From contig JASLNT010000079.1 in the NCBI GenBank assembly GCA_030745875.1, positions 1 to 64,000 of the forward strand: a stretch of DNA of 64,000 nucleotides. Direction: 5' to 3'. A model generated the notes under the pieces. The model saw nothing but the letters and a program-made list of their open reading frames with translations. It did no database searches and was not told the DNA's origin. The position numbers and the translations under genes are program-made. The DNA comes from Phycisphaerae bacterium (GTDB lineage: Bacteria; Planctomycetota; Phycisphaerae; SM23-33). Each line of letters opens with the position of its first letter. The first letter of the stretch is position 1. Shown piece by piece: positions 37,120 to 46,100 of this stretch.

Positions 37120-37611
37120 ATGGTTGATATCGCAACAGATTCAGACACTTCGCCGGATGTAACTTACATTGCACTTCCGCTGTGGTATAAGATTCTGGTG
37201 TGCACGGGTGCTGCGGGGATTGGCGGTTTCTTCGGCATCATTCATGGGATTACGGGGATTATCCTCGGAGCCGTCGGCGGCGTGGGCGCAGGGATTTACT
37301 GGCTGGATCGCGTGGGTGGAGTTCCAGCTCAGTCCACTTACGCCGAAAGGCCCGACGGGATAAGATGGGGTGCTGTTGCAGGGGTGATCGATACGCTATG
37401 GCTGCACATTGCGTATGGATTCTGGCTGTACATTGCGGACGTGTACGGAGAGCGGATATCGGACAGTAGGGCGTACCTTCTCGGCTTCCCGGGTCTCCTT
37501 CTTATCGGGATCATTCTAGGCATCGTTTCAGGCGCGGTCTACGGCGCGATATGCATGATGGTTCTAGAAATGCACCTCGCACGCAAGCGACGGGGGCGAG
37601 CGGATGGTTGA
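37120..37611 (+). CDS. Four-helix membrane protein, repeat unit 1
   Basis: A 163-residue protein starting MVDIATDSDTSPDVTYIALP, with GGGAG about 8 bases upstream. A short polar N-terminus is followed by LPLWYKILVC and about four Gly-rich membrane helices (GGFFGIIHGITGIILGAVGGVGAGIYW, then VIDTLWLHIAYGFWLYI, GLLLIGIILGIVSGAVYG). The C-terminus is basic (KRRGRADG). No family is recognised. The stop overlaps the next gene by 8 bases. Same operon as the fused copies and the radical SAM gene. Confidence 0.75.
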   Translation: MVDIATDSDTSPDVTYIALPLWYKILVCTGAAGIGGFFGIIHGITGIILGAVGGVGAGIYWLDRVGGVPAQSTYAERPDGIRWGAVAGVIDTLWLHIAYGFWLYIADVYGERISDSRAYLLGFPGLLLIGIILGIVSGAVYGAICMMVLEMHLARKRRGRADG

Positions 37612-38527
37612 TATCGCAACAGATTCAGACACTTCGCCGGATGTAACTTACGCTGTACTTCCGTTGTGGTACAAGATTCTGGTTTGCCTGGGCTCTGGGA
37701 TGATAGGTGGGTATTTCGGCGCCTTCTATGGGCTGGAGGGCATTGTTTTCAGCGCCGTCGGCGGCGTGGGGGTAGCTGTTTTCTGGCTGCACCGTGTGAG
37801 TAGATTTCAAACGCAATCCGTCGTCGCAGCGATATTAGTCGGGATAGGATGGGGGATGGTCGCCGGTCTGATGGATACGGTGTGGTTGCACGCGATAGGG
37901 CTGAGTATCGGGTCCAATAGTATAATGGACTCACTGTGCATTGATCTTGGAATAGTCTTTATGATCGCGTTCCTGGACGCCGTCATTGCCGGGGGACTCT
38001 ACGGGCTATTGTGCATGATTGTCTTGGAGGTCTACTTTGCGGAGAAACGGCGAAACAAAGCGCGCATGGTTGACATCACGACAGATTCAAACGATTCGTC
38101 CGGTGCGGACAGAACCGCACTTCCGCTGTGGTACAAGATTCTGGTTTGCCTGGGTTCTGCGGGGGTCGGCGGGTACTTCGGAGCCTCGCATCAGGTGGCG
38201 GGGATCCTTTTCGGTGCGGTCGGCGGGGTGGGTGTAGCCGTTTTTTGGTTATTCTGGATGGGTAAGCTTCAGACGCGGTCTGTCGGTCTCCGGTTTTTCA
38301 GCGGGATAGGAATCGGGATACTCGCCGGCGTGATCGATACGTTCTGGCTGCACCTGACGGCCTGGGGGTTGGGATACGATACATTGGGCAGCGGGTATTT
38401 TAAGATCACTCTCTATGACGCGCTTCTTGTTGGGAGTATTATCGCCGTGGTCGCCGGGGGGCTGTATGGCCTGGTATGCACGATTGTTCTGGAAGTTCGT
38501 CGTGGATACTTGCAGGAGGAAGCGTGA
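37604..38527 (+). CDS. Eight-helix membrane protein, fused repeat units 2 and 3
   Basis: A 307-residue protein made of two copies of the unit in the previous gene, joined at residue 155 (KARMVDITTDS). Each copy repeats LPLWYKILVCLGS, a Gly-rich glycine-zipper-like helix pair (GAVGGVGVAVFWL), a D-T-(V/F)-W-L-H helix and a last helix ending in (I/V)VLEV. The conserved WLH and Asp-Thr pair inside the membrane may matter for function. Its stop overlaps the radical SAM start by 4 bases (GTGA). Function unknown; topology suggests a small-molecule or regulatory membrane protein. Confidence 0.75.
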   Translation: MVDIATDSDTSPDVTYAVLPLWYKILVCLGSGMIGGYFGAFYGLEGIVFSAVGGVGVAVFWLHRVSRFQTQSVVAAILVGIGWGMVAGLMDTVWLHAIGLSIGSNSIMDSLCIDLGIVFMIAFLDAVIAGGLYGLLCMIVLEVYFAEKRRNKARMVDITTDSNDSSGADRTALPLWYKILVCLGSAGVGGYFGASHQVAGILFGAVGGVGVAVFWLFWMGKLQTRSVGLRFFSGIGIGILAGVIDTFWLHLTAWGLGYDTLGSGYFKITLYDALLVGSIIAVVAGGLYGLVCTIVLEVRRGYLQEEA

Positions 38528-39693
38528 TCGATCAGTTTCGTATGTTTGCAGCGTGGTTTGGGCGCGTGCCTTTTGGGCAGATGTGGATGCTGTGGCGGAA
38601 GATGCGGAACGAAAAACCGCATCGATTCGCCGGTCAACTGCACGTGAACTCGTTCTTCCCTCCGTTTCCGTCGCAAGCGTATCTGCGGTTTCGCGATGCG
38701 ATTTCGGCGCGGCGGCGCGTTCCGGTCTCCACGTATGTCGCGCTGACTTCGCGCTGTCCGTTTGAGTGCGACCATTGCAGTCTGGCCGGTCGGGGCGACG
38801 GCGAACTGAGCACCGATAAGTGGCTTGAGGTGATCTCGCAGCTCAAGGACGCCGGCGGATGCATAGTCGGATTCACCGGCGGCGAGCCGCTGTTGCGGGA
38901 CGATCTGGAAACGCTGATCGAAGCGGCCGGTCCGGAGATGGAGACTATCCTGTTTACAACCGGATCGGGGCTGGACGCCAAGCGAGCCGGACGCCTTGCA
39001 TCCGCCGGGCTCGGTTGCGTGACGGTGGGCGTCGAGTCCGATTCACCGCAGACCCACGACGCCGTTCGCCGAGCCGACGGTTCGTTCGACCAGGCGCGCG
39101 AGGCGATCGTCGCCTGCCAGGCCGCCGGGCTCTACACAGCACTGAGCACTATCGGAACCGCCGGGCGAATCGAATCCGGGCAGATCGACGCGATGTACGA
39201 ACTGGCCGGCAACTGGGGCGTGCAGGAATTTCGCCTGCTGGCTCCGGTGGCTACCGGGGCGCAGGCGGGCAAGACCGACTTCATGCTCGACCAGGATGGA
39301 CGCCAAACGTTAAAGCAGTTTCACATCGACGCAAACCGCGCCGCCCGGCGCAGCGGAGCGCCTGCGGTCGCGAGCTTCGCGTATCTCGAATCGGACAAGA
39401 TGTTCGGCTGCGGGGGCGGGTATCATCACCTGTTCGTCGATGCTGCGGGGAATGTCTGCCCGTGCGATCTTACGCCTCTGAGCTTCGGGTCGGTGGTTGA
39501 CAACTCGCTGGCGGATATCTGGGCGCATATGGGCGAGCACTTCCCCCGCCCGGGCTGCAAGTGCATCATGAGCCAACTCGCCGAAAAAATCGCCGAAGGA
39601 CAAACCCTTCCCCTGCCGCCGGGCAGCAGCGAGAAACTGGCCGACCAACTCGACCCGACCCAACTGCCCGACGGATACAAGCGCATTCTCTAG
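38524..39693 (+). CDS. Radical SAM protein with SPASM-like C-terminus
   Basis: I choose GTG 38524, overlapping the upstream stop (GTGA), because AGGAGGA lies directly upstream; product 389 residues. CPFECDHC (Cys78, Cys82, Cys85) is the C-x3-C-x2-C [4Fe-4S] motif, and GFTGGEPLLRDDLETLIEAA is the SAM-binding GGEP motif. A Cys-rich C-terminal region (FGCGGGYHHLF, GNVCPCDL, RPGCKCIM) looks like a SPASM/twitch auxiliary cluster domain, as in peptide-modifying enzymes. It is coupled to the triplicated membrane gene. Its substrate could be a peptide or lipid. The stop is shared with the convergent GH4 gene (CTAG). Confidence 0.88.
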   Translation: MIDQFRMFAAWFGRVPFGQMWMLWRKMRNEKPHRFAGQLHVNSFFPPFPSQAYLRFRDAISARRRVPVSTYVALTSRCPFECDHCSLAGRGDGELSTDKWLEVISQLKDAGGCIVGFTGGEPLLRDDLETLIEAAGPEMETILFTTGSGLDAKRAGRLASAGLGCVTVGVESDSPQTHDAVRRADGSFDQAREAIVACQAAGLYTALSTIGTAGRIESGQIDAMYELAGNWGVQEFRLLAPVATGAQAGKTDFMLDQDGRQTLKQFHIDANRAARRSGAPAVASFAYLESDKMFGCGGGYHHLFVDAAGNVCPCDLTPLSFGSVVDNSLADIWAHMGEHFPRPGCKCIMSQLAEKIAEGQTLPLPPGSSEKLADQLDPTQLPDGYKRIL

Positions 39694-41114
39694 TCGGCGA
39701 GTTTTGTGAATCTGTTGGCCACCGCAAGCGCCGGATCCAGCGGGACGGACACGCCGGTTGTGCCCTCGGGCACTTCGATAATGTCCACGTTCTTCGGAGC
39801 CCTGCCCTCGAAGTGGGGCAGCCACTCAGCTTCGGCCTCGAACAGCTCCCGCACCATGTCGCGCGTATCTTTCAGTCCGAGCACCGCAGATGTAAGCGGG
39901 TCCATTGCAACCGCAGAGAACGCCAATTCCTCATCGGCGTTGACGGCGGCTTCGGCGGCCAGCATTTGCAGCGTTACGTTGCTTCGGTTCACTGCGGCCA
40001 GTTGCGAAGGCAGTTTTCCAACGTGCGTCGGGTGCAATCCGGTCTTGTCTACGTAAATCGGGACCTCCACGCACGCCTCGCGCGGAAGGTTGCTGATGTA
40101 GCCTTCGCGATTGATTATGTTCCCGTTGAAGCGGAACGGCACGCCGGTTTCCATCGCTTCGAGGATGCGCGAACAGTAGTCGATGCTCCTGGGCTCGAGT
40201 TCGCCGCTTTCGAGGCTGAGTATGTCGACTTCGGCGTATCTGTCGGCCATCGCGCAGCAGAACTTATAGCACGCTCCGGTCTCGCCGCCGAACGCGGGCT
40301 GGTCGCAGTATGTGTCGAGCAGGTCGCGGTTCTTGCGGAACCAGTACAGGTACTCTGAAAGGTGTCCGGTGCTTTCTGTCATGAAATACCCGAAATGACG
40401 GGCGGTTTCGACGCGGACCTTGTCGTTGATGTAGTATTCGGGCTTCTCGATATTGGCGCGGAACGTGGGGTAGAGGTCGGCTCCGGTCTGCTTGTGCTTC
40501 AGCTCCAGGAACCAGGCCATGTGGTTTATCCCGGCCGCCAGGAAGTCGATCTGGTCTTTGTCGACGTCCACGTATCCGGAGATAAGGTCGAGCGTGGTTT
40601 GAATCCCGTGACAAAGTCCGACGAACGGAATATCGCTCGACATCGCCATTCCGATCGAGCACGTGCACATCGGGTTAACGTAGTTCAGCAGCAGGGCGCC
40701 CGGGCATACTTCCTCCATATCGTGCATAAGACCGGCGAGCACGGGAATCGTCCGCAGACCGCGCATCACGCCTCCGGGCCCGACGCACTGACCGATACAC
40801 TGGTCCACACCGTACTTCAGCGGGATCTCGTAGTCGTGCTTATAGGCGTTCATGCCGCCGATCTGGAATGTTGTGATAACGTAATCGGCGCCGGCCATCG
40901 CTTCTCGCCGATCGTCGGTGGCGAACATCTTGTGCGTCAGACCGTTCTTTTCGATGATCTTGGTGACGTACTGTTCGACGCTCTGCACTTTCGACAGGAC
41001 AGGGTCCATCAGGGCGACTGTTGAGCCCTCGAGCCCGGGTGTTTGAAGTATGTCATTGGTGAGCGTCGTGCTGAACACCATGCTGCCGGCGCCGATGATT
41101 GCGATTTTGGCCAT
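39690..41114 (-). CDS. GH4 NAD-dependent glycosidase (alpha-galactosidase/6-phospho-glycosidase type), copy 1
   Basis: Start ATG 41114 (MAKIAIIGAGSMVFSTTL) with AAGGAG 6 bases upstream; product 474 residues. The frame extends further upstream but without coding character. IIGAGSMVFS is the NAD-binding loop, LCHGIQTT and GINHMAWF carry the Cys and His of the Mn site, and TESTGHLSEYLYW is a conserved GH4 segment. GH4 enzymes cleave by a redox elimination mechanism needing NAD+, Mn2+ and reducing conditions, which suits an anaerobe. The closest layout is MelA-like alpha-galactosidase. A paralogue is at 47796. Confidence 0.9.
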   Translation of the reverse strand: MAKIAIIGAGSMVFSTTLTNDILQTPGLEGSTVALMDPVLSKVQSVEQYVTKIIEKNGLTHKMFATDDRREAMAGADYVITTFQIGGMNAYKHDYEIPLKYGVDQCIGQCVGPGGVMRGLRTIPVLAGLMHDMEEVCPGALLLNYVNPMCTCSIGMAMSSDIPFVGLCHGIQTTLDLISGYVDVDKDQIDFLAAGINHMAWFLELKHKQTGADLYPTFRANIEKPEYYINDKVRVETARHFGYFMTESTGHLSEYLYWFRKNRDLLDTYCDQPAFGGETGACYKFCCAMADRYAEVDILSLESGELEPRSIDYCSRILEAMETGVPFRFNGNIINREGYISNLPREACVEVPIYVDKTGLHPTHVGKLPSQLAAVNRSNVTLQMLAAEAAVNADEELAFSAVAMDPLTSAVLGLKDTRDMVRELFEAEAEWLPHFEGRAPKNVDIIEVPEGTTGVSVPLDPALAVANRFTKLAD

Positions 41115-41180
41115 GCTATGCTCCTTGTTTTCACAACTCAAATGAGCTACGAGCGTATCCCAAGGCGTCCGATCTGTCAA

Positions 41181-41227
41181 GTTTAGCGGCCGACAGTATG
41201 TCGGCCCGCATCCCGACGGAGTCGGGA
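41181..41227 (+). repeat. Two-hairpin dispersed repeat, copy A
   Basis: GTTTAGC is followed by stem GGCCGAC-loop-GTCGGCC (41188-41206) and a second hairpin TCCCGAC-GGA-GTCGGGA (41211-41227). The same two-hairpin architecture occurs at 59834 and 61664. Hairpin 2 differs there by a compensating base-pair change. Confidence 0.8.
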
Positions 41228-41315
41228 CCGTCATTCGCCGCAAAAACTCCAAATTCCAGATCCGCGCGCCGACAGACGGGTTCCAAATTCCAATCTGCAT
41301 TTGTAAGATAGCGGT

Positions 41316-42407
41316 ATGACACCACGTGAAAATCTTCTGAGCTTGTATCGTAGAAACGGTTTCGACTCCGCACCGGTTCACCTCCATCTTTGCCCCGAAT
41401 TGGAGCAGACATTCCAGCGGAACTATCCGGACCAGGGCTCCTGCGCCGAGGTCTTCGAGTTTCCCATGCGCGTGATCACCGATCCGGGCTTCCCCTGGAT
41501 CGCCGAAATTCCGGGATTTGTTCCCGAACGCCAGTGGAACTACGATCTGTACTACGATCCGCCAATCGCCGACGGAGCCCGGATGGACATATGGGGCATC
41601 GCCCACGAACCGGGCGGTGAAGCGGCCCATCACATGACGCGAATGCGGAACCCGCTGGCGGGGCTCGACAGCCTGGAGCAATTCGAGGCCTATCCCTGGC
41701 CGGATTTCGCCCGGGCCGACTGGTCGTATCTGGACGCCGAAATCGCCGCGATTCAGGCACAAGGACTCGCCGCTCAGGTTTGGATGGAATGCACCATCTG
41801 GGAGACCGCGTGGTATATGCGCCGGATGGATCTGATCATGACCGAAATGGCGATGGAGGATCCCAAAGCCGTCTTCCTGCTCGACAAGATAACGGACCTT
41901 GCGTGTCTCCGGGCCGAGAAATACGCCTCCGCCGGAGCCGACATTATCGCAGTCGGCGACGACATCGGCATGCAGGAAACGATCATGATGTCGCAGGATA
42001 TGTACTCAGACTGGCTCAAACCGCGGTTGAAGAGAGTTATCGACGCGGCCCGGGCGGCCAAGCCCGACGTGATCATCCAATACCACTCCTGTGGGCACGT
42101 TACCGAGCTCATCCCCGAACTAATCGACGCCGGAATCGATGTGCTGAATCCCATCCAGCCCGAATGCATGGACGTTGTGGAGATATTCTCCGACTTCGCA
42201 GACTCCCTGGCGTTTAACGGATCGATCGGAACTCAAACCACCATGCCGTTCGCCACGCCTCAGGAAGTCAAAGACACCGTCAAACGCAACCTCGACGCTG
42301 TGGGGGACTCAGGCGGTCTGCTCTGCTGCCCGACCCACATGCTCGAACCCGAAGTGCCCTGGGAGAACATCGAAGCCTACGTCGAAGCCTGTCGCGAGTA
42401 CAAGTAG
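41316..42407 (+). CDS. Uroporphyrinogen decarboxylase-like (URO-D/MtaA-type) protein
   Basis: A 363-residue TIM-barrel protein of the URO-D superfamily. GADIIAVGDDIGMQETIMMS and QYHSCGHVTELIPELIDAGIDVLNPIQPE are characteristic of the methyltransferase branch (MtaA/CmuA-like), with His and Cys in HSCGH as possible zinc ligands. The substrate loop typical of haem-synthesising HemE is absent, so a catabolic methyl-transfer role is more likely. No corrinoid protein is adjacent. Its neighbours are GH4 and Gfo/Idh genes. No strong ribosome binding site precedes the ATG. Confidence 0.82.
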   Translation: MTPRENLLSLYRRNGFDSAPVHLHLCPELEQTFQRNYPDQGSCAEVFEFPMRVITDPGFPWIAEIPGFVPERQWNYDLYYDPPIADGARMDIWGIAHEPGGEAAHHMTRMRNPLAGLDSLEQFEAYPWPDFARADWSYLDAEIAAIQAQGLAAQVWMECTIWETAWYMRRMDLIMTEMAMEDPKAVFLLDKITDLACLRAEKYASAGADIIAVGDDIGMQETIMMSQDMYSDWLKPRLKRVIDAARAAKPDVIIQYHSCGHVTELIPELIDAGIDVLNPIQPECMDVVEIFSDFADSLAFNGSIGTQTTMPFATPQEVKDTVKRNLDAVGDSGGLLCCPTHMLEPEVPWENIEAYVEACREYK

Positions 42408-42420
42408 TTCGTGTTTTACC

Positions 42421-42457
42421 TTGTCAAGCGGCGGGATTGTGTATATACTTATGTATA
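42421..42457 (+). promoter_or_regulatory. vapBC promoter with overlapping operator palindrome
   Basis: TTGTCA (42421-42426), a 17-base spacer and TATACT (42444-42449) form a near-consensus sigma-70 promoter. TATAC-TTAT-GTATA (42444-42457) overlaps the -10 element and is a likely VapB/VapBC binding site for autorepression. Confidence 0.65.
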
Positions 42458-42475
42458 GACACAAAGGAATCTGCT

Positions 42476-42712
42476 ATGACCGCTACCGCCAAGATATTCA
42501 AAAATGGGGCCAGTCAGGCCGTTCGGCTGCCCAAAGAGTTTCGATTCGATTGTGATGAAGTATGCATTAAACGCATCGGCTCGACAGTCGTTTTGTACGA
42601 GAAGGGCAAGGCGTGGGATCTTTTCGAGAGTGCCGTTGGCAAGATAAGTGATGATTTCATGGCTGACGGTCGAGATCAGGGCGGTCCGGTCGAGCAAAGG
42701 AAGCCCTTTTGA
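42476..42712 (+). CDS. vapB: VapB-type antitoxin
   Basis: A 78-residue protein from ATG 42476 (AAGGAA upstream). The N-terminus (TAKIFKNGASQAVRLPKEFR) is the AbrB/SpoVT-type swapped-hairpin DNA-binding domain of VapB antitoxins. The C-terminal part (about 45-78) is the toxin-binding tail. It is followed directly by the PIN-domain toxin. It probably neutralises the toxin and binds the palindrome in its promoter. Confidence 0.9.
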   Translation: MTATAKIFKNGASQAVRLPKEFRFDCDEVCIKRIGSTVVLYEKGKAWDLFESAVGKISDDFMADGRDQGGPVEQRKPF

Positions 42713-43110
42713 TTCGCTTCATGGTCGACACTAATGTCTGCATTGATTTGCTTCGCGGCAAGAACCGTGAAATAGTGCCGCGCCTGAAGCGCCACCAGAA
42801 TGAGATCGCCATCTCCACTATTGCATTGGCTGAGTTGCAGCATGGTGTTTTCAAGAGCAATACCCCTTCCCTGAATCTGAATACTGTAGTGGACTTCTGT
42901 ATGCCGTTTGAGATACTTGCGTTTGACGCACTGGCTGCTGATACCTACGGCCGCATTCGCGCCGGTCTGGAACGGGCTGGTACGCCCATCGGCCCGCTGG
43001 ACACGTTGATCGCAGCTCACGCCTTGTCACTCGACTGCACGCTTGTGACCAACAACGAACGCGAGTTTTGTCGAGTGGACGGGTTGGTGGTAGAGAACTG
43101 GACTGTTTGA
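42709..43110 (+). CDS. vapC: VapC-type PIN-domain ribonuclease toxin
   Basis: A 133-residue PIN-domain RNase. The start is TTG 42709, overlapping the vapB stop (TTGA) with AAGGAAG 6 bases upstream; MIRFMVDTNVCIDLLRG is the usual VapC N-terminus. The acidic residues Asp7, Glu42 and Asp98 and the TNN motif at 114-116 line up with the PIN active site, so it appears intact. VapC toxins cleave tRNA or rRNA, most often initiator tRNA in this subgroup. With vapB it forms a type II toxin-antitoxin pair. Confidence 0.92.
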   Translation: MIRFMVDTNVCIDLLRGKNREIVPRLKRHQNEIAISTIALAELQHGVFKSNTPSLNLNTVVDFCMPFEILAFDALAADTYGRIRAGLERAGTPIGPLDTLIAAHALSLDCTLVTNNEREFCRVDGLVVENWTV

Positions 43111-43129
43111 AATCAGTTGGTCCCGTCTG

Positions 43130-46100
43130 CTATTTGGTTGCGACGGGTTTGAGTCTTCCCGCCCAGGCTGCTCCGCGTCTGAACAACTCCTGTACGCCCG
43201 GGGCTTCGAATGCCTGGACGTCGTGTCCGAGGGGCGAATGGAAGACGCGTCCCTTACCGAACTTCAAGACGAAGCCCATCGGGTGATACTTTTTGTCGAC
43301 CTTGGACTTGGCGTGGGCGAGAATGTCTATCGGCGTTGTTCCGTCCAGGCACGTGTACAGTTCGTCGAACGTCTCGAAGTTCTTCATGCCTTTTGTGATC
43401 TCGTGGTCCTTGCTGACGATTTCCACGGTGAAGGGCCCGCGCCGATCGTGGCCGCGGAACTTGGGGTTGTAGACGCGCCCGGCGATTTCGACGAATCCGG
43501 GCCAGTCCTGCCAGGCTCCGCAGGCGAAGTGGACCATAACCATCCCGCCGCCGGCGGTGATGAACTTGCTGAAGTTTTCGCGAGCGGCCTTGTTGGGCGC
43601 CGGGGTCTTCCAGTTCATGAAGTGCATCACGACCACGTCGTATTTGTGCAGCCCCGCCGACGAAAGCTGGTGAGGGTCGGCTAGGAGCTGGACTTCCAAT
43701 CGCTTATCTCTAGCCAGGAACTTGGCGATTACAGGCGCGGTGAGCTTCCACTTGTGCCCCGGATAGTCCACCCCGGTTACGATCAGCACGTTGGTCTTGG
43801 CGAGATCTTTCGGCGAGGGCATGACGATTGGGAGTTTCGTTTCCGTCTTCGGCGTTGCGGCGGGCGTCTTGGTGATCGACGGAGCCTTGATCTTCGCTCC
43901 GGGGCCGACCTCGAGCAGCCAGACCTCTCCGACCACGACGTTGGATTGACCTTCACGGCGGAACGTGAGCTTGAGTTGTCCCTTGGCGGAGATCGTTTTC
44001 GGGACGCCGATATTGATGTCGGAGGCCTTGTTGGCCGGCAGCTTTGCAGCCTTCAGGAGTTGGGCGTCCTTACCGCCTTTCGGCGCGGCCCATACTGATT
44101 GCACGCGCCCGTTGTTGTCGCCGTCCCACCAACTGAAGCCAACAGCGTACTGCTTCTTCGCATCCAGACCGGTCAGCGAGAAGCTCACCGCATTACTGTC
44201 GTATGTGACCGTTCCCGCGGGCAGATTCCCCGTCCCGCCCCAGACCCACGACGCGCCGCTTAGCTGTTTAATCTGCAGTCCGGAAGATGCTCCAGCGGTC
44301 GTTTCCACACCGCAGTCCAGGTACAGGACCATGTTGCAGCCCTTGGGGCTCGCGGCGGCGAGTTGCTTCTTGCGGGCGTCGACTACTTTCTTGTCGTAAG
44401 TTCTCCGGGCCGGCGCCGAGCGTCCGGACCTGCGTTTGGCGAGTTTTTCCACAGCGTCGATTCTGGTCAGGACACTCTTGGACGGATTGGCGGTTCGCAC
44501 CTTCGCCATCGCGGCAAGAACAGCTCCTTTCTGCGTTGACGCCAGTTGCTGTCCGATCGCCACCGCCGCCAGGGCCGCTTCGTTCTTGACGTCGGCGTCG
44601 CCCAGCATGGATATCGCCATGTCCATCGCTTCAATCGATCCAGCCCCTCCGACCGCCGACAGCATCATCCGCTTGTCCGCCGGAGTCTTGACGAGTTTGC
44701 GAATCTGCGCCAGGGCTGCTGCCGGGTCCGCCGACAGCGGCGCGAGTCGCAAATATCCGCGCATCGCCAGGATGCGGTGCTTGGCGTTCTTTGTATCGCC
44801 TACGATCTTCAGCAGCGGACCGCATGCCTCGGCGTCCGGCCAGTTGGTGAGCGACCGCAGCGCCGCTTCGCTGACGGTTATGTTCCTGGAGTCGACGCGC
44901 TCCACCGCGGCCCGCAGAGCGTCTGCGCCGCCGAAGTAGGCGATTGTCTTCAGCAGAGCGGCCGCCGGCTCGCCGTCAGATTTCTTCAAACCGACGAGAA
45001 TCGCCCTGGAGACCGCCTGGTTGTTATCGATGCGTCGCCCGGTCGCCAGAATCGCCTGGCTGAGCCCCTGGCGATCGGCGGAATCCGACGCCCCAGCCAG
45101 AAGGGCGACGAGTTGGGGCAGTTCATCCCGTCCGGCCAGTTGCGTCAGTCCTTTTTGGGCGGCCTTGCGAACTGTTGGATCGGAATCTCCCGCCGCCGCG
45201 AGCATCGCGCCGGTTGCGTCTTTAGCTCCGCGAGCCGCCGCCGCTGCGATCAGTTCGGTTCGTATGTTGGCCTGGCCTTTGGATATTCCCGCGATCAACG
45301 CAGCGTCTACGCCTTTTCCCGGAAGGCTCGCCAGACTCGCCCGTGCGGTTGGATTGCTGTCCGTCGCCGCGATCTTCGCCAGGGCTGCGATGTGTTGCGG
45401 ACCACCGAGCTTTCCAAGCGCCTCGATCGCAGCCAGCTTCACGTCGGCGTCTTTATCGGTGAGGAATCCCGCCACCGCATCGGCTGCCGTCTGGTCGCCT
45501 CGCTGCGCCAACGCGCCCAGAAACAGAATCTGTCCGCTATTGGGGCACTTTGCCATTCTGGCGATCATCGCCTGAGTCACCTTTTCTCCGGGCAGGGTTG
45601 CGATCAGGCTGATCGCCCGGCCGTGCTGCTTTGCTTCCGGTCCGTTCAGGATTTCCGACAGCGGCGCCATCGCGTCGGCCGGGCTGCATCTAGCCAGACC
45701 GGTGAGCCCGGCCCATTTCCAGTTGTCGTTCACGCCCGCCGACACCAATCGCTTGTAGACGCTCGGCGCCGAATTCGCATCCGTTTCGGCGCACTGGAGC
45801 AGTGCGTCCAGCAGTGCGGGCGTGGGTTTCAGTTTCTTGTCGGTCAGGGCGGATACCGCTTCATCGCCTCCGATTTCGCCAAGCGCTGCGGCCGCCGCCG
45901 CTGCGATATCGGCGTCACTGTCGGTAAGCAGCGTCTTCAGTGCGCTGGCGGCCTGGGCGTCTCGTCGTGCTCCGATGGAGTTTATCAGCCCGATTTTGGT
46001 TGCTCCGGACGCTTTGCCCATCGCATCGCGGAGGGCCTTCGCTGCTTCGGGCCCGCTCAATCGCTGCAGGGCTCCTCGCGCCGGTCCGGAGGTCTTCGGA

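Larger units (their letters stand above)
37120..38527 (+). repeat. Tandem triplication of a membrane-protein unit
   Basis: Three copies of a unit of about 155 codons start at 37120, 37604 and 38066. The first two begin with the same bases over about 50 positions; the third is more diverged (MVDITTDSNDSSG). Copy 1 ends out of frame with copy 2 (period 484 bases), whereas copies 2 and 3 are fused in frame (period 462 bases). The duplication junction falls at the start codon. Confidence 0.85.
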
